This document shows positions 23,582 through 31,408 of a stretch of DNA of 64,000 nucleotides, piece by piece. The notes under the pieces were generated by a model. The model saw only the letters and a program-made list of their open reading frames with translations, searched no databases and was not told where the DNA came from. How positions within the stretch are numbered: the stretch's first letter is position 1; each line of letters opens with the position of its first letter. The DNA is from JACCZR01 sp035296565. Its GTDB lineage: Bacteria > Actinomycetota > Thermoleophilia > Solirubrobacterales > Thermoleophilaceae. A program made the translations under genes and the position numbers. The DNA lies in NCBI GenBank assembly GCA_035296565.1, contig DATHAQ010000058.1:23589-87588 (forward strand), given 5' to 3'.

Positions 23582-25084
23582 ATGCCCCTCCGTTGCAGGA
23601 GCTTCTTGCTCGGGGCGCTGCTCTGCGCGGCCCTGGCCGCCCCCGCGCAGGCGGCGGGCGGAGAGGTACTCGTGGTCGACGGTCCTCACGTGCGGCGCAG
23701 CGCCGACCCGTTCGTGCCTCAGGGCGCCGACGCCCGCCTGCCGCAGCCCCCCGGCGCCGCGAGCGCAGCCGGACCCCGCGCACGCAGCTCGGCCAGCGGT
23801 CGCGGGGCGGGCGCAGTCAGCCGTGCCGTATCGCGCGCCCGGCGCGCGCGAAAGCTCTCGCGCTCCGCCGCCCGGCGCTATCTGGGCTGGTACTCGAGCG
23901 CCCGCCGCACCCTGAGGCGCCTCCGCGGGTCGCGCCAGCGCCAGCTCGACTACGTCGTGAGCGTGGCCGAGCGGCTCGCTCTGCGCGGCCGGCTGACCTC
24001 ATCGCGCATGCCCGCGGTGTTCCTGCTCATGCGCCGCAACGCGTCCTTCTGGGGCTCGCGCGGGTTCCCGTCCTCCGGCGCCAAGGTGCGCTTCCGCGGC
24101 AGCGAGATCCTGTTCCAGTACTACCCCGGCCGCGGCATCCAGCTCCAGCCGCTGGTCAACTGGAAGCGCGCGAACCTCATGCACGGCGCCTGTGTGAAGG
24201 GCTCCGGCTGCCGGCGCGGCCGCTTGGCCAAGCTCATCTCCGAGCTCAACCGCACCGCCTCGCGCCGCTCGCGGCGCTTCATCGCCTGGGAGTATTACTT
24301 CGCCTTCGGCGGCGGCTCTCCCCCATGGATGAGCGGCATGGCCCAGGCCACCGCCGTGCAGGCGCTGGGCCGGGCCTCGGACCTGCTCGGCCGCCGCGAC
24401 TACCTGGCGCAGGCCCGCAAGGCCCTGCCCGCCTTCTCCGCCTCGCCATCCGCGGGCGGCGTGAAGGCCCGCGGCTTCCGCGGCGGGCGGCACTACCTGC
24501 AGTACTCGTTCGCCCGCCGGCTGTTCATCATGAACGCCTTCCTCCAGTCGGTGATCGGCCTGTACGACTACGCCAAGATCACCGGCGACTCGCGCGCGAA
24601 GGAGCTGTGGGAGGCCGCCGAGCCCGAGGCCCGGCGCGAGGTGCCCGCCTTCGACGTCGGCGACTGGTCGCTCTACAGCTTCCGCGGCCCGGAGTCCGAC
24701 CACGACTACCACGAGCTCCTGCGCGAGTTCCTCGCCTCGATGTGCAGCCGCCTGCGCCGGCCCGTCTATTGCGACACCGCGCGCCGCTTCCGCGCCTACC
24801 AGACCGACCCGGCGGTGATCGACCTGCAGGGGCCCGCGACGGCCGCACGCAACGTCGCCACGCGCGTGCGCTTCTTCGTCAACAAGCGCTCGGCCGTACA
24901 GGTCGTGGTGAGCCGCGACGGGGCGGTCGGCCTCGACCGCACCGCCACGTTCCGCCGCGGCAAGGGCTCGTTCGCGTGGACACCCCACGCCACCGGCACG
25001 TACAGGATCCGGCTGGCCGCCAAGGAGCTGCGCACCGGGAAGGGCCTGCGCAGCCGCACGCAGGGCACCGTGGAGGTGAACTAG
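23582..25084 (+). CDS. Secreted D-glucuronyl C5-epimerase-like protein
   Basis: 500 aa, ATG 23582. Signal peptide LLGALLCAALAAPAQAAGG. After a basic linker (SRARRARKLSRSAARR), residues ~145-420 match the (alpha/alpha) barrel of the D-glucuronyl C5-epimerase C-terminal family: GIQLQPLVNWKRAN, WEYYFAFGGGSPPWMSGMAQA, QYSFARRLFIMNAFLQSVIGL, GDWSLYSFRGPESDHDYHELL. The tail is an Ig/beta-like domain (FAWTPHATGTYRIRLAAKE). Eukaryotic homologues convert GlcA to IdoA in heparan sulfate; here the substrate is presumably an extracellular uronic-acid polymer. Pairs of Cys (HGACVKGSGC; CSRLRRPVYC) fit export. Confidence 0.78.
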   Translation: MPLRCRSFLLGALLCAALAAPAQAAGGEVLVVDGPHVRRSADPFVPQGADARLPQPPGAASAAGPRARSSASGRGAGAVSRAVSRARRARKLSRSAARRYLGWYSSARRTLRRLRGSRQRQLDYVVSVAERLALRGRLTSSRMPAVFLLMRRNASFWGSRGFPSSGAKVRFRGSEILFQYYPGRGIQLQPLVNWKRANLMHGACVKGSGCRRGRLAKLISELNRTASRRSRRFIAWEYYFAFGGGSPPWMSGMAQATAVQALGRASDLLGRRDYLAQARKALPAFSASPSAGGVKARGFRGGRHYLQYSFARRLFIMNAFLQSVIGLYDYAKITGDSRAKELWEAAEPEARREVPAFDVGDWSLYSFRGPESDHDYHELLREFLASMCSRLRRPVYCDTARRFRAYQTDPAVIDLQGPATAARNVATRVRFFVNKRSAVQVVVSRDGAVGLDRTATFRRGKGSFAWTPHATGTYRIRLAAKELRTGKGLRSRTQGTVEVN

Positions 25085-25089
25085 CGGAG

Positions 25090-25130
25090 GAGCGCAGGCC
25101 GGGCGCCGGCCGGCCGAGCGCCGCTCGCTC
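25090..25130 (+). repeat. Dispersed intergenic repeat A, copy 1
   Basis: GAGCGCAGGCCGG followed by a variable centre and CGGCCGAGC-x-CCGCTCGCTC. Ends are self-complementary (GAGCG/CGCTC) and so is the inner GGCCGG/CCGGCC. Same element at 42089 and 55660. Confidence 0.6.
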
Positions 25131-25143
25131 AGCCCCCTGGGGC

Positions 25144-25149
25144 TAGGCT
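25144..25149 (+). promoter_or_regulatory. -10 hexamer TAGGCT (ArsA-like ATPase)
   Basis: TAGGCT ends 9 nt before TTG 25159. Confidence 0.4.
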
Positions 25150-25158
25150 GGGGCGTTC

Positions 25159-26346
25159 TTGGCACCTCGCACCATCCTCTACACCGGCAAGGGCGGCGTC
25201 GGCAAGACGAGCGTCGCCGCGGCCACGGCACGCCGTTGCGCCGCCGCCGGCCTGGACACCGTGGTGCTGTCCACCGACCCGGCGCACTCCCTGTCGGACT
25301 CGCTGGAGGAGCAGCTTGGCGGCGAGCCCACCGAGGTGGCACCGAGGCTATGGGGTCAGGAGGTTCAGGCCCAGGAGCAGATGGAGACCCACTGGGACGC
25401 CGTCGGCGACTGGCTGGGCGAGCTGCTGGCCGAGCGCGGCGTGGATCGCATCTCGGCCGACGAGCTGACCGTCCCGCCAGGGATGGACGAGCTGTTCTCC
25501 CTGCTACAGATCAAGCGCCACCACGAGGAGGCTCGCTTCGACTGCGTCGTGGTCGACTGCGCGCCGACCGGCGAGACGCTGCGGCTCCTGTCCTTTCCCG
25601 ACGTGGCCAAGTGGTGGCTGGAGAAGGTCTTTCCCTGGGAGCGGCGTCTGATGTCGGCCGCGCGGCCGCTGGCTCGCGGGCTGCTCGACGTGCCGCTGCC
25701 CGACGAGGCGGTCTTCGACGACGTGGAGCGGCTGGTGCGCAACCTCGTCGCGATGAACTCCATCCTGCGGGATCGCTCCACCACCTCGGTCCGTCTGGTG
25801 ATGAACCCCGACCGCATGGTGATCAAGGAGTCGATGCGCACCTTCACCTACCTGAACCTCTACGGCTACCTGACCGACGCCGTGGTGGTGAACCGGGTGC
25901 TGCCCGAGGAGACGGGCGACGGCTACTTCTCCGAGTGGCGGCGCGCGCAGGAAGATCAGATGGAGCTTGTCCGCTCCGCCTTCTCCCCAGTTCCGATCCT
26001 CACCGCACCGTGGTTTCGCAACGAGGTCGTCGGGCCTGAGAGGCTCGACGAGCTGAGCGAGGTGCTGTTCGCATCCGACGACCCGGCGGGGGTGCTGCAC
26101 AACGAGCTCTCCCAGGAGCTCTCGAGCGAGAACGGCTACGCCACCCTGCGCCTCCCCCTGCCGTTCGCCGACCGCGGCGACATCGACCTCAAGAAGATCG
26201 GGCTCGAGGTGATCGTGCGGGTCGGCGGGCAGAAGCGGACTATCATCCTGCCCCCCGCGATGGCGGCCTACGCCACCACCGGCGCTCGCTTCGAGGAGGG
26301 GGCCCTCCAAGTGTTCTTCGCGAAGGAAGACGATGGACAGGACTGA
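25159..26346 (+). CDS. ArsA/GET3-family anion-transporting ATPase
   Basis: 395 aa, TTG start. Deviant Walker A GKGGVGKTS (residues 10-18), STDPAHSLSDSL switch I, VVDCAPTGETLRLL switch II and RLVMNPDRMVIKES, VVVNRVLPEE adenine-binding region. The C-terminal ~90 residues (YATLRLPLPFADRGDIDLKK; VGGQKRTIILPP) form the small beta-rich domain common to actinobacterial and chloroplast-type homologues. Single ATPase domain, so it should act as a dimer. Membrane-protein targeting or metalloid handling are options; no arsenic genes are nearby. Overlaps the next gene by 14 nt. Confidence 0.85.
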   Translation: MAPRTILYTGKGGVGKTSVAAATARRCAAAGLDTVVLSTDPAHSLSDSLEEQLGGEPTEVAPRLWGQEVQAQEQMETHWDAVGDWLGELLAERGVDRISADELTVPPGMDELFSLLQIKRHHEEARFDCVVVDCAPTGETLRLLSFPDVAKWWLEKVFPWERRLMSAARPLARGLLDVPLPDEAVFDDVERLVRNLVAMNSILRDRSTTSVRLVMNPDRMVIKESMRTFTYLNLYGYLTDAVVVNRVLPEETGDGYFSEWRRAQEDQMELVRSAFSPVPILTAPWFRNEVVGPERLDELSEVLFASDDPAGVLHNELSQELSSENGYATLRLPLPFADRGDIDLKKIGLEVIVRVGGQKRTIILPPAMAAYATTGARFEEGALQVFFAKEDDGQD

Positions 26347-26812
26347 GAACGAGCCGCGTGCCCGCGAGCCCTGGTCGGGCCGCCGCAGGGGCGACGGCGC
26401 CGCCGAGCCGCCCGCGTCCGGGCAGGAGCCGCCGGCTTCTGAGCAGGAGCCGCCGCGGGAGGACAAGCCGCCGCGCGGGGACCAGCCGCCGCGCGGGGAC
26501 CAGCCGCCCCGCGAGGACGAGCCGCCGCGCGGGGACCAGCCGCCGCCCGGGCCCGAGCCGTCGCCCGAAAACGAGCCGCCCCGCGCCCACGATCCGCCTC
26601 CGCCCCCGCCGCCGTCCGGGCGCATGGACTTTTCTCCATTCTTCGTGCTGCTGGACGCCCTGCGGCGCGCCATCCCCGGCGACATGCAGAACCAGTTCAC
26701 GCGGATGGTGCGCGAGACGCTGATGACCATCCGCGGCCTGATCGACTGGTACCTCGAACGCCTCGAGCGGCCCGAGCCCGAGCAGCGCGTCGAGGACATC
26801 CCGATCGACTGA
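26333..26812 (+). CDS. Proline-rich disordered protein with helical C-terminus
   Basis: 159 aa. Residues 1-~95 are low complexity with the repeat PPRGDQ/PPREDE and a polyproline run; residues ~97-150 are a compact helical segment (MDFSPFFVLLDALRRAIPG; MVRETLMTIRGLIDWYLER). The encoding DNA has ~18-bp degenerate tandem repeats. It is sandwiched in one operon between the ArsA-like ATPase (14-nt overlap) and the SDR (4 nt), suggesting a partner or adaptor of the ATPase. No family recognised. Confidence 0.7.
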   Translation: MDRTENEPRAREPWSGRRRGDGAAEPPASGQEPPASEQEPPREDKPPRGDQPPRGDQPPREDEPPRGDQPPPGPEPSPENEPPRAHDPPPPPPPSGRMDFSPFFVLLDALRRAIPGDMQNQFTRMVRETLMTIRGLIDWYLERLERPEPEQRVEDIPID

Positions 26813-26816
26813 GCCG

Positions 26817-27881
26817 TTGCCTACCTCCCTCATCACCGGTTACCCCGGCTTCATAGGCGCGCGCCTGGTCAAGGCGCTGCTCGAGGCCGACCCCGATCTG
26901 AAGGTCGTCGCGCTCGTGGAGCCCAAGATGGCCGACAAGGCGCGCGCGCAAGCGCCCGAGCGCCTGGAGGTGGTAGAGGGGGACATCACCGACCGCCGGC
27001 TGAAGCTCGATGACGAGACCTACGAGCGGCTGGCCGCCGAGGTCACGCAGGTCTACCACCTGGCCGCCATCTACGACCTGGCCGTGCCGATCCAGGCCGC
27101 CCAGGCGGTGAACGTGGACGGGACCGGCAACGTGCTGGACTTCTGCCTGGCCTGCGAGAGCCTCGAGCGCCTGCACTACGTGAGCACCGCCTACGTGGCC
27201 GGTTTGCGCACGGGCGTCGTCTACGAGCACGAGCTCTCGCTGGGCCAGCGCTTCAAGAACCACTACGAGTCGACCAAGTTCCAGGCCGAGGTGTGGGTGC
27301 GCCAGCAGATGGACCGCGTTCCCACCACGATCTACCGGCCGGCGATCGTGGTCGGCGACTCGCGGACCGGTGAGACGGTGAAGTTCGACGGTCCCTACTA
27401 CATGCTCCGCGTGATCTCGCAGTCCACGCGGCTCAAGCAGCCGGTCCCCCGTTTCGGCCGCGCCGAGGCCACCTTCAACGTCGTCCCTATCGACTTCGTG
27501 ATCGAGGCGATGCGTGCGGGGGCGGGCGCCGGCGACACCCTGCACCTGGTCGATCCCGACCCGGTGAAGGCCAACGAGGTCTTCGACACCCTGGCCGAGG
27601 CCTACGCAGGCAAGAAGACCGCCTACCGGCTGCCGCCGAAGGCCGTGGCAGCATCGCTGCACGTCCCGGCGGTGCGCAAGTTCTTCGCGGGCGCGCCGGC
27701 CGAGTCGATCGAGTACCTCAACCACCCGGTGCGCTTCGACACCCGGCGTGCCGAGCAGGTGCTCGGACCCAAGGGCATCATCTGCCCCCAGCTCAAGGAC
27801 TACGTCGAGCCCATGGTGCGCTTCTTCCGCGAGCACGAGGACGACCCCGAGTTCGCGCCCGGCGGGGGCCTGCGCGGCTGA
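26817..27881 (+). CDS. Extended SDR, NAD-dependent epimerase / acyl reductase-like
   Basis: 354 aa, TTG start. SLITGYPGFIGARLVKALL is the GxxGxxG Rossmann turn; YHLAAIYDL marks the NADB loop; the catalytic pair is YESTK in NHYESTKFQAE; YRPAIVVGDS is the substrate strand. The C-terminal half is like fatty-acyl-CoA/thioester-reductase type SDRs (FNVVPIDFVIEAM). Operon partner of the ArsA-like ATPase and Pro-rich protein. Candidate for the missing reductase if the window encodes sphingoid-base chemistry (see 50.5 kb), but that is speculative. Confidence 0.82.
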   Translation: MPTSLITGYPGFIGARLVKALLEADPDLKVVALVEPKMADKARAQAPERLEVVEGDITDRRLKLDDETYERLAAEVTQVYHLAAIYDLAVPIQAAQAVNVDGTGNVLDFCLACESLERLHYVSTAYVAGLRTGVVYEHELSLGQRFKNHYESTKFQAEVWVRQQMDRVPTTIYRPAIVVGDSRTGETVKFDGPYYMLRVISQSTRLKQPVPRFGRAEATFNVVPIDFVIEAMRAGAGAGDTLHLVDPDPVKANEVFDTLAEAYAGKKTAYRLPPKAVAASLHVPAVRKFFAGAPAESIEYLNHPVRFDTRRAEQVLGPKGIICPQLKDYVEPMVRFFREHEDDPEFAPGGGLRG

Positions 27882-27948
27882 CCCCGAGCGGCCGTCGCCG
27901 TGGGGGAGCGGGCCGCCCTCAGCCGGCTGACGTCAAACGCCTCCCGGG

Positions 27949-27954
27949 TACGCT
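27949..27954 (+). promoter_or_regulatory. Promoter CTGACG-16-TACGCT (EVE protein)
   Basis: TACGCT ends 6 nt before GTG 27961, with a -35-like CTGACG at 27927-27932 (16-bp spacer). Confidence 0.45.
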
Positions 27955-27960
27955 TCGAAC

Positions 27961-28416
27961 GTGGCCAAGACCTGGGTTCTCACCGGCTCGCCCGACAACT
28001 TCGAGGCCACCCGGGAGCGCGGCTTCCGGCTGATCGGCGTGAAGGAGCGCAAGCGGGCGGCGGCCGAGCGGATCGAGGTGGGCGACGAGATCGTCCTCTA
28101 CCTGACCCAGACCCAGGCCTTCGCCGGGATCATCCGCGTGACCTCGGAGATGTTCGAGGACCGCGAGAAGGTGTGGCCGGGGAAGCCGGGCAAGCGCGAC
28201 GAGTACCCCTGGCGCTTCCAGACCGAGCCCGTGCTGGCGCTCGACGAGGAGACCTTCGTGCCGGCGGAGGACATCGCGCTCGAGCTCGAGCACGTCCGCA
28301 AGTGGCCGGCAGAGCACTGGAAGCTGGCGTTCCAGGGCCAGCTGCGCACGGTCTCGGAGGCCGACGCGAAGCTGCTCGGCGAGCGGCTGCGGGCCGCCGC
28401 GCCGGCGGCCGCCTAG
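27961..28416 (+). CDS. EVE (PUA-like) domain protein
   Basis: 151 aa, the whole protein being one EVE fold: TWVLTGSPDNFEATRERGFRL, GVKERKRAAAERIEVGDEIVLYLT, QAFAGIIRVTSEMFED, and HWKLAFQGQLRTVSEADAKLL. EVE domains resemble YTH domains and bind modified bases in DNA or RNA; many act in defence or RNA handling. No restriction gene is adjacent, so a housekeeping role is likelier. Start GTG 27961 has a promoter-like element immediately upstream. Confidence 0.82.
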   Translation: MAKTWVLTGSPDNFEATRERGFRLIGVKERKRAAAERIEVGDEIVLYLTQTQAFAGIIRVTSEMFEDREKVWPGKPGKRDEYPWRFQTEPVLALDEETFVPAEDIALELEHVRKWPAEHWKLAFQGQLRTVSEADAKLLGERLRAAAPAAA

Positions 28417-28422
28417 TGCACC

Positions 28423-28809
28423 GTGCGCCACTCGCACCACTACACCCTGCAGGAGGCCAACGAGGCCATCGCCTGGGTCGAGGACTGCCTGCAACGCCTG
28501 CGCGAGGCCAAGTCGAACCTCGGCGACAAGGAGGCTCGGGACGCCCTGGCCGAGGCCACCCCCACCAACGGAGGCGGCGAGCCCGGCAAGGTGGTCTCCG
28601 AGGCCTTCCTGGATCTGCGCACGGCGCTCATCGACCTGCGCGAGCGCGACATCGTGCTGCGCGACCTCGATCGGGGGCTCGTGGACTTCCCCTCGATCAG
28701 CGGCGAGGAGGAGATCTACCTCTGCTGGGAGGAGGGAGAGCCCGAGATCGGCTTCTGGCACGACCTGGAGACCGGCTTCGCCGGACGGCGTCCGCTCGAC
28801 GATGGCTAG
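28423..28809 (+). CDS. DUF2203 family protein
   Basis: 128 aa. YTLQEANEAIAWVEDCLQRL and LRERDIVLRDLDRGLVDFPSI followed by EIYLCWEEGEPEIGFWHDLETGFAGRRPL are the fixed motifs of DUF2203, a small helical protein of unknown function widespread in bacteria. It follows the EVE gene by 6 bp and overlaps the next membrane gene by 8 nt, so the three form an operon. The conserved W, C, W and H near the C-terminus could form a ligand or metal site; this is inference. Confidence 0.88.
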   Translation: MRHSHHYTLQEANEAIAWVEDCLQRLREAKSNLGDKEARDALAEATPTNGGGEPGKVVSEAFLDLRTALIDLRERDIVLRDLDRGLVDFPSISGEEEIYLCWEEGEPEIGFWHDLETGFAGRRPLDDG

Positions 28810-29215
28810 GCGGCTCCGCGAGGCGCTCGGGCAGCTGAGCCTCGAGCTGCGCACCGCGGCCGCGGCCGCGGTGCTGCTGGTGGCGAGCACCTTCGGCCCC
28901 TTCTCGTGGATCGAGGCGGCCATCGTCCTGACCGGACTGAGCGTGCTGTTCCTGCTGTGGCAGCGGGGAACCGGCAAGACCTTCCGCCTGCCCGAGGGCG
29001 ACGGGACGCTCGTCGCGGTCGCGGGCGGCTGGGCCGGTCTCCTCATCGTGATCCGGCTGCTCGACCGCCCACTGGGCCAGAACCTGCTCGCCCTGGCCTG
29101 CGCGGCGCTCCTCGTCGCCGCGGGCGCCCGCGAGCGGGCGCGGCGCCGCGAGCCGCCCGAGGACGCCGAGCACCCGGTCGATCCGGCCGACGCGCCCACG
29201 ACTCCGATTCGCTGA
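28802..29215 (+). CDS. Small integral membrane protein
   Basis: 137 aa. Three or four hydrophobic segments (AAAAAVLLVASTFGPFSW; AAIVLTGLSVLFLLW; LVAVAGGWAGLLIVIRLL; LLALACAALLVAAGA) and a Pro/Asp-rich cytoplasmic tail. ATG overlaps DUF2203 by 8 nt. No family recognised; composition is like small DUF-type membrane proteins of actinobacteria. Last gene before the K+ channel operon. Confidence 0.72.
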   Translation: MARRLREALGQLSLELRTAAAAAVLLVASTFGPFSWIEAAIVLTGLSVLFLLWQRGTGKTFRLPEGDGTLVAVAGGWAGLLIVIRLLDRPLGQNLLALACAALLVAAGARERARRREPPEDAEHPVDPADAPTTPIR

Positions 29216-29240
29216 CATCTGCCGGTTTTCGTCGTAATCT
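29212..29240 (+). promoter_or_regulatory. Sigma70-type promoter of the channel/ligase operon
   Basis: CTGACA (29212-29217), 17-bp spacer, TAATCT (29235-29240). One of the best canonical promoters in the window; the -35 overlaps the TGA of the previous gene. Leaves a leader of ~24 nt containing GAGGAG before ATG 29271. Confidence 0.55.
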
Positions 29241-29270
29241 GGTCGCGCTGCCGCACTCGAGAGGAGCCCC

Positions 29271-29837
29271 ATGGAGTCACACGCGGCCGAGCACGGCCAC
29301 GTCCTGAGTCTTCAGAACCGCATGCGCATCGAGCGCGCCCGCAAGTGGGTGGCCAACCACCCGGTCCGCGCGCTGCTGGGCTACATCGCCTTCGTGATCA
29401 TCGTCGGGGGCCTCCTCTACTCGGTCCTGGAGTCAGATGCCGACTGGTTCGACGGCATGTGGTGGGCGATAGTCACGGCCTCGACGGTGGGCTACGGCGA
29501 CATCTCTCCCGAGGAGGTGGAGGGTCGCCTCCTGGCGGGCTGGATCATCCTGTCGGGCATCGCCACCACCGCCCTGCTGACCGGCCTCCTGGCGGGCTGG
29601 GTCATGAGCGCCAAGCTGGAGGACCACCTCGGAACGCCCGATCTGGACGACGACTTCGATCACATGATCGGCCAGCTTCAAGCGCTCAAGCGCCGGTACG
29701 AGCAGGACGAGAGCGCCGACGACGCCATCGCCGACGCCGCCCGGGCGGCCTACGCGGAGTGGCAGATCCAGCCGAACGGCGAACGCTGCGACAGGGCGAT
29801 GGGAACGCTCGCCGAAGCTCTGAAGCACGACTACTAG
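29271..29837 (+). CDS. Two-TM potassium channel
   Basis: 188 aa. TM1 ALLGYIAFVIIVGGLLYSVL (~34-53), pore helix WFDGMWWAIVTAS and selectivity filter TVGYGD (72-77), TM2 LAGWIILSGIATTALLTGL. No RCK domain; instead a C-terminal helical tail (FDHMIGQLQALKRRYEQDES). Forms a tetrameric K+ channel in the membrane. First gene of an operon with a lipoprotein, a YjfC-type ATP-grasp ligase and DUF350; such channels have been noted beside this ligase group. GAGGAG lies 5 nt before the ATG. Confidence 0.92.
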   Translation: MESHAAEHGHVLSLQNRMRIERARKWVANHPVRALLGYIAFVIIVGGLLYSVLESDADWFDGMWWAIVTASTVGYGDISPEEVEGRLLAGWIILSGIATTALLTGLLAGWVMSAKLEDHLGTPDLDDDFDHMIGQLQALKRRYEQDESADDAIADAARAAYAEWQIQPNGERCDRAMGTLAEALKHDY

Positions 29838-29848
29838 AAAGGGACGGC

Positions 29849-30196
29849 TTGAAGCGATCCAAAGCTGTGAACCTCGGCCTAGTGGCCGGCTTCGCGACCG
29901 CGTTCAGCGGCTGCGCAGACGACACGGCCTACTGCGTCGACCAGAACGACCAGGTGGTCGAGAACGAGTTCTGCGGCGACGAGTACTCCGGGGGCGACGA
30001 CAGCCACTACTGGTTCTACGGCGCCGCCGCCGTTGGCGGGTCGAAGGCGATCAGGCGGGGAACCAGGCTCGCGGGCGGCAGCAAGATCCGCTCCACCAAC
30101 AAAGCCGCCATAGCCTCGCGCGGCGGCTTTGGCTCGAGCGGCGGCTCGACCTCCGGGGTCGGACGCCCGTCGGGCTCCTCCTCCTCCGGGAGCTGA
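29849..30196 (+). CDS. YgiB/YjfM-like lipoprotein with RGGFG tail
   Basis: 115 aa, TTG start 12 nt after the channel stop with AAAGGGA upstream. The N-terminus MKRSKAVNLGLVAGFATAF ends in a SGC lipobox. A Cys pair (TAYCVDQND, NEFCGDEYSG) follows, then a hydrophobic AAAVGGSKA and a Gly/Ser-rich end with RGGFGSSGGS. The RGGFG near a low-complexity C-terminus is the same ending seen in E. coli YgiB/YjfM (DUF1190), which lie next to the YgiC/YjfC ligases. Likely the peptide or protein acceptor of the ligase encoded next. Shorter than YgiB (~220 aa). Confidence 0.65.
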   Translation: MKRSKAVNLGLVAGFATAFSGCADDTAYCVDQNDQVVENEFCGDEYSGGDDSHYWFYGAAAVGGSKAIRRGTRLAGGSKIRSTNKAAIASRGGFGSSGGSTSGVGRPSGSSSSGS

Positions 30197-31386
30197 GGAT
30201 CGAGCGACTTCCCGCTGAGCCCCGAGAGGGCTGGCCGGCGATCATCGAGGAGCAGGGCCTCATCTACTGGCGCACCGACCTGCCCGACGGCGGCCAGATC
30301 TCCTACTGGAACGAGGAGGCGTACTACGCCTTCTCGTCCACCGAGGTCTACGAGCTCGAGGCCGAGGTTCGCGTGCTGATGGACATGCTCATCGAGGCCG
30401 GCGACTACATCATCGAGCACAACCTGTTCTCGAAGATGGGGATCCCGGGCTGGGCGGTGCCCCGGATCAAGGAGACGTGGGAATCCGAGCCGCCGATGCT
30501 CTACGGCCGCTTCGACTTCGCCTACGGGCCCGACGGCGCCAAGCTGCTCGAGTACAACGCCGACACCCCCACCGCCCTGCTCGAGACCGCGGTGCAGTGG
30601 CACTGGGTGCAGGATGTGTTCGGCCCCGGCGGCGACCAGTGGAACAGCGTCCACGAGGCCCTGGTCCAGCGCTGGCGAGACCTCAACGAGAACGACCGCC
30701 TGCCCGGACAGTGGGTGCACATGCTGCACACCACCGCCGAGGGCTCGGGCGAGGACTTCATGACGATCGGCTACATGGCCGCCACGGCACACGAGGCCGG
30801 CATCCGCGTCGAGCTCATGCCGATCGAGAACCTGGGCTACAGCGAGGACCAGGGCTTCCTCGACATGGAGGGGCGTTACGTCCGCACCGCCTTCAAGCTC
30901 TATCCCTGGGAGTGGATCGTCCACGAGCAGTTCGCCGAGGCCGCGCTGGAGCGCATGGGCGAGGAGCCGGGCCAGACCACCTGGATCGAGCCGATCTGGA
31001 AGATGCTCTGGTCCAACAAGGGGATCCTGCCGGTGCTCTGGGAGCTCTACCCCGAGCACGAGACACTCCTGCCCGCCTGGTTCGAGGGCGACGAGCCCAA
31101 GGGCCTCGAGTCCTACGTGCGCAAGCCGCTCCTGGCCCGTGAGGGCGCGGACTCGGTGGCGGTGGTCCACGGCAAGGTCGCCGAGAAAGGGCCGGCGCAG
31201 GGCTACGGCGGGGAGGGATTCGTGGTCCAGCAGTACGCCGACCTGGGCCGGTACGAGGGCGGGGTCCGCCCAGTGCTCGGCCTCTGGACGGTGGACATGG
31301 AGCCCGTCGGCTGCGGAGTACGCGAGCAGCACGGGCTGATAACCGACAACACGTCGCGCTTCACGCCGCACGTGATCGCCGACTGA
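30193..31386 (+). CDS. Glutathionylspermidine synthase-like ATP-grasp ligase (YgiC/YjfC family), CTG start
   Basis: 397 aa when read from CTG 30193, which overlaps the lipoprotein TGA as CTGA. No ATG/GTG/TTG occurs before ~30368; a start there would leave ~337 aa and cut off REGWPAIIEEQGLIYW and YWNEEAYYAFSSTEVYELE, which are conserved at the N-terminus of the family (E. coli YgiC 386 aa). GRFDFAYGPDGAKLLEYNADTP is the Mg-ATP region, NKGILPVLWELYPEH and VRKPLLAREGA the ATP-grasp core, IGYMAATAHEAG the conserved middle. Lacks the amidase domain of Gsp. Predicted to form an amide bond, perhaps on the lipoprotein tail. Confidence 0.88.
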   Translation: MRIERLPAEPREGWPAIIEEQGLIYWRTDLPDGGQISYWNEEAYYAFSSTEVYELEAEVRVLMDMLIEAGDYIIEHNLFSKMGIPGWAVPRIKETWESEPPMLYGRFDFAYGPDGAKLLEYNADTPTALLETAVQWHWVQDVFGPGGDQWNSVHEALVQRWRDLNENDRLPGQWVHMLHTTAEGSGEDFMTIGYMAATAHEAGIRVELMPIENLGYSEDQGFLDMEGRYVRTAFKLYPWEWIVHEQFAEAALERMGEEPGQTTWIEPIWKMLWSNKGILPVLWELYPEHETLLPAWFEGDEPKGLESYVRKPLLAREGADSVAVVHGKVAEKGPAQGYGGEGFVVQQYADLGRYEGGVRPVLGLWTVDMEPVGCGVREQHGLITDNTSRFTPHVIAD

Positions 31387-31408
31387 ACGTCCAACGAGAG
31401 GAGCGCAA

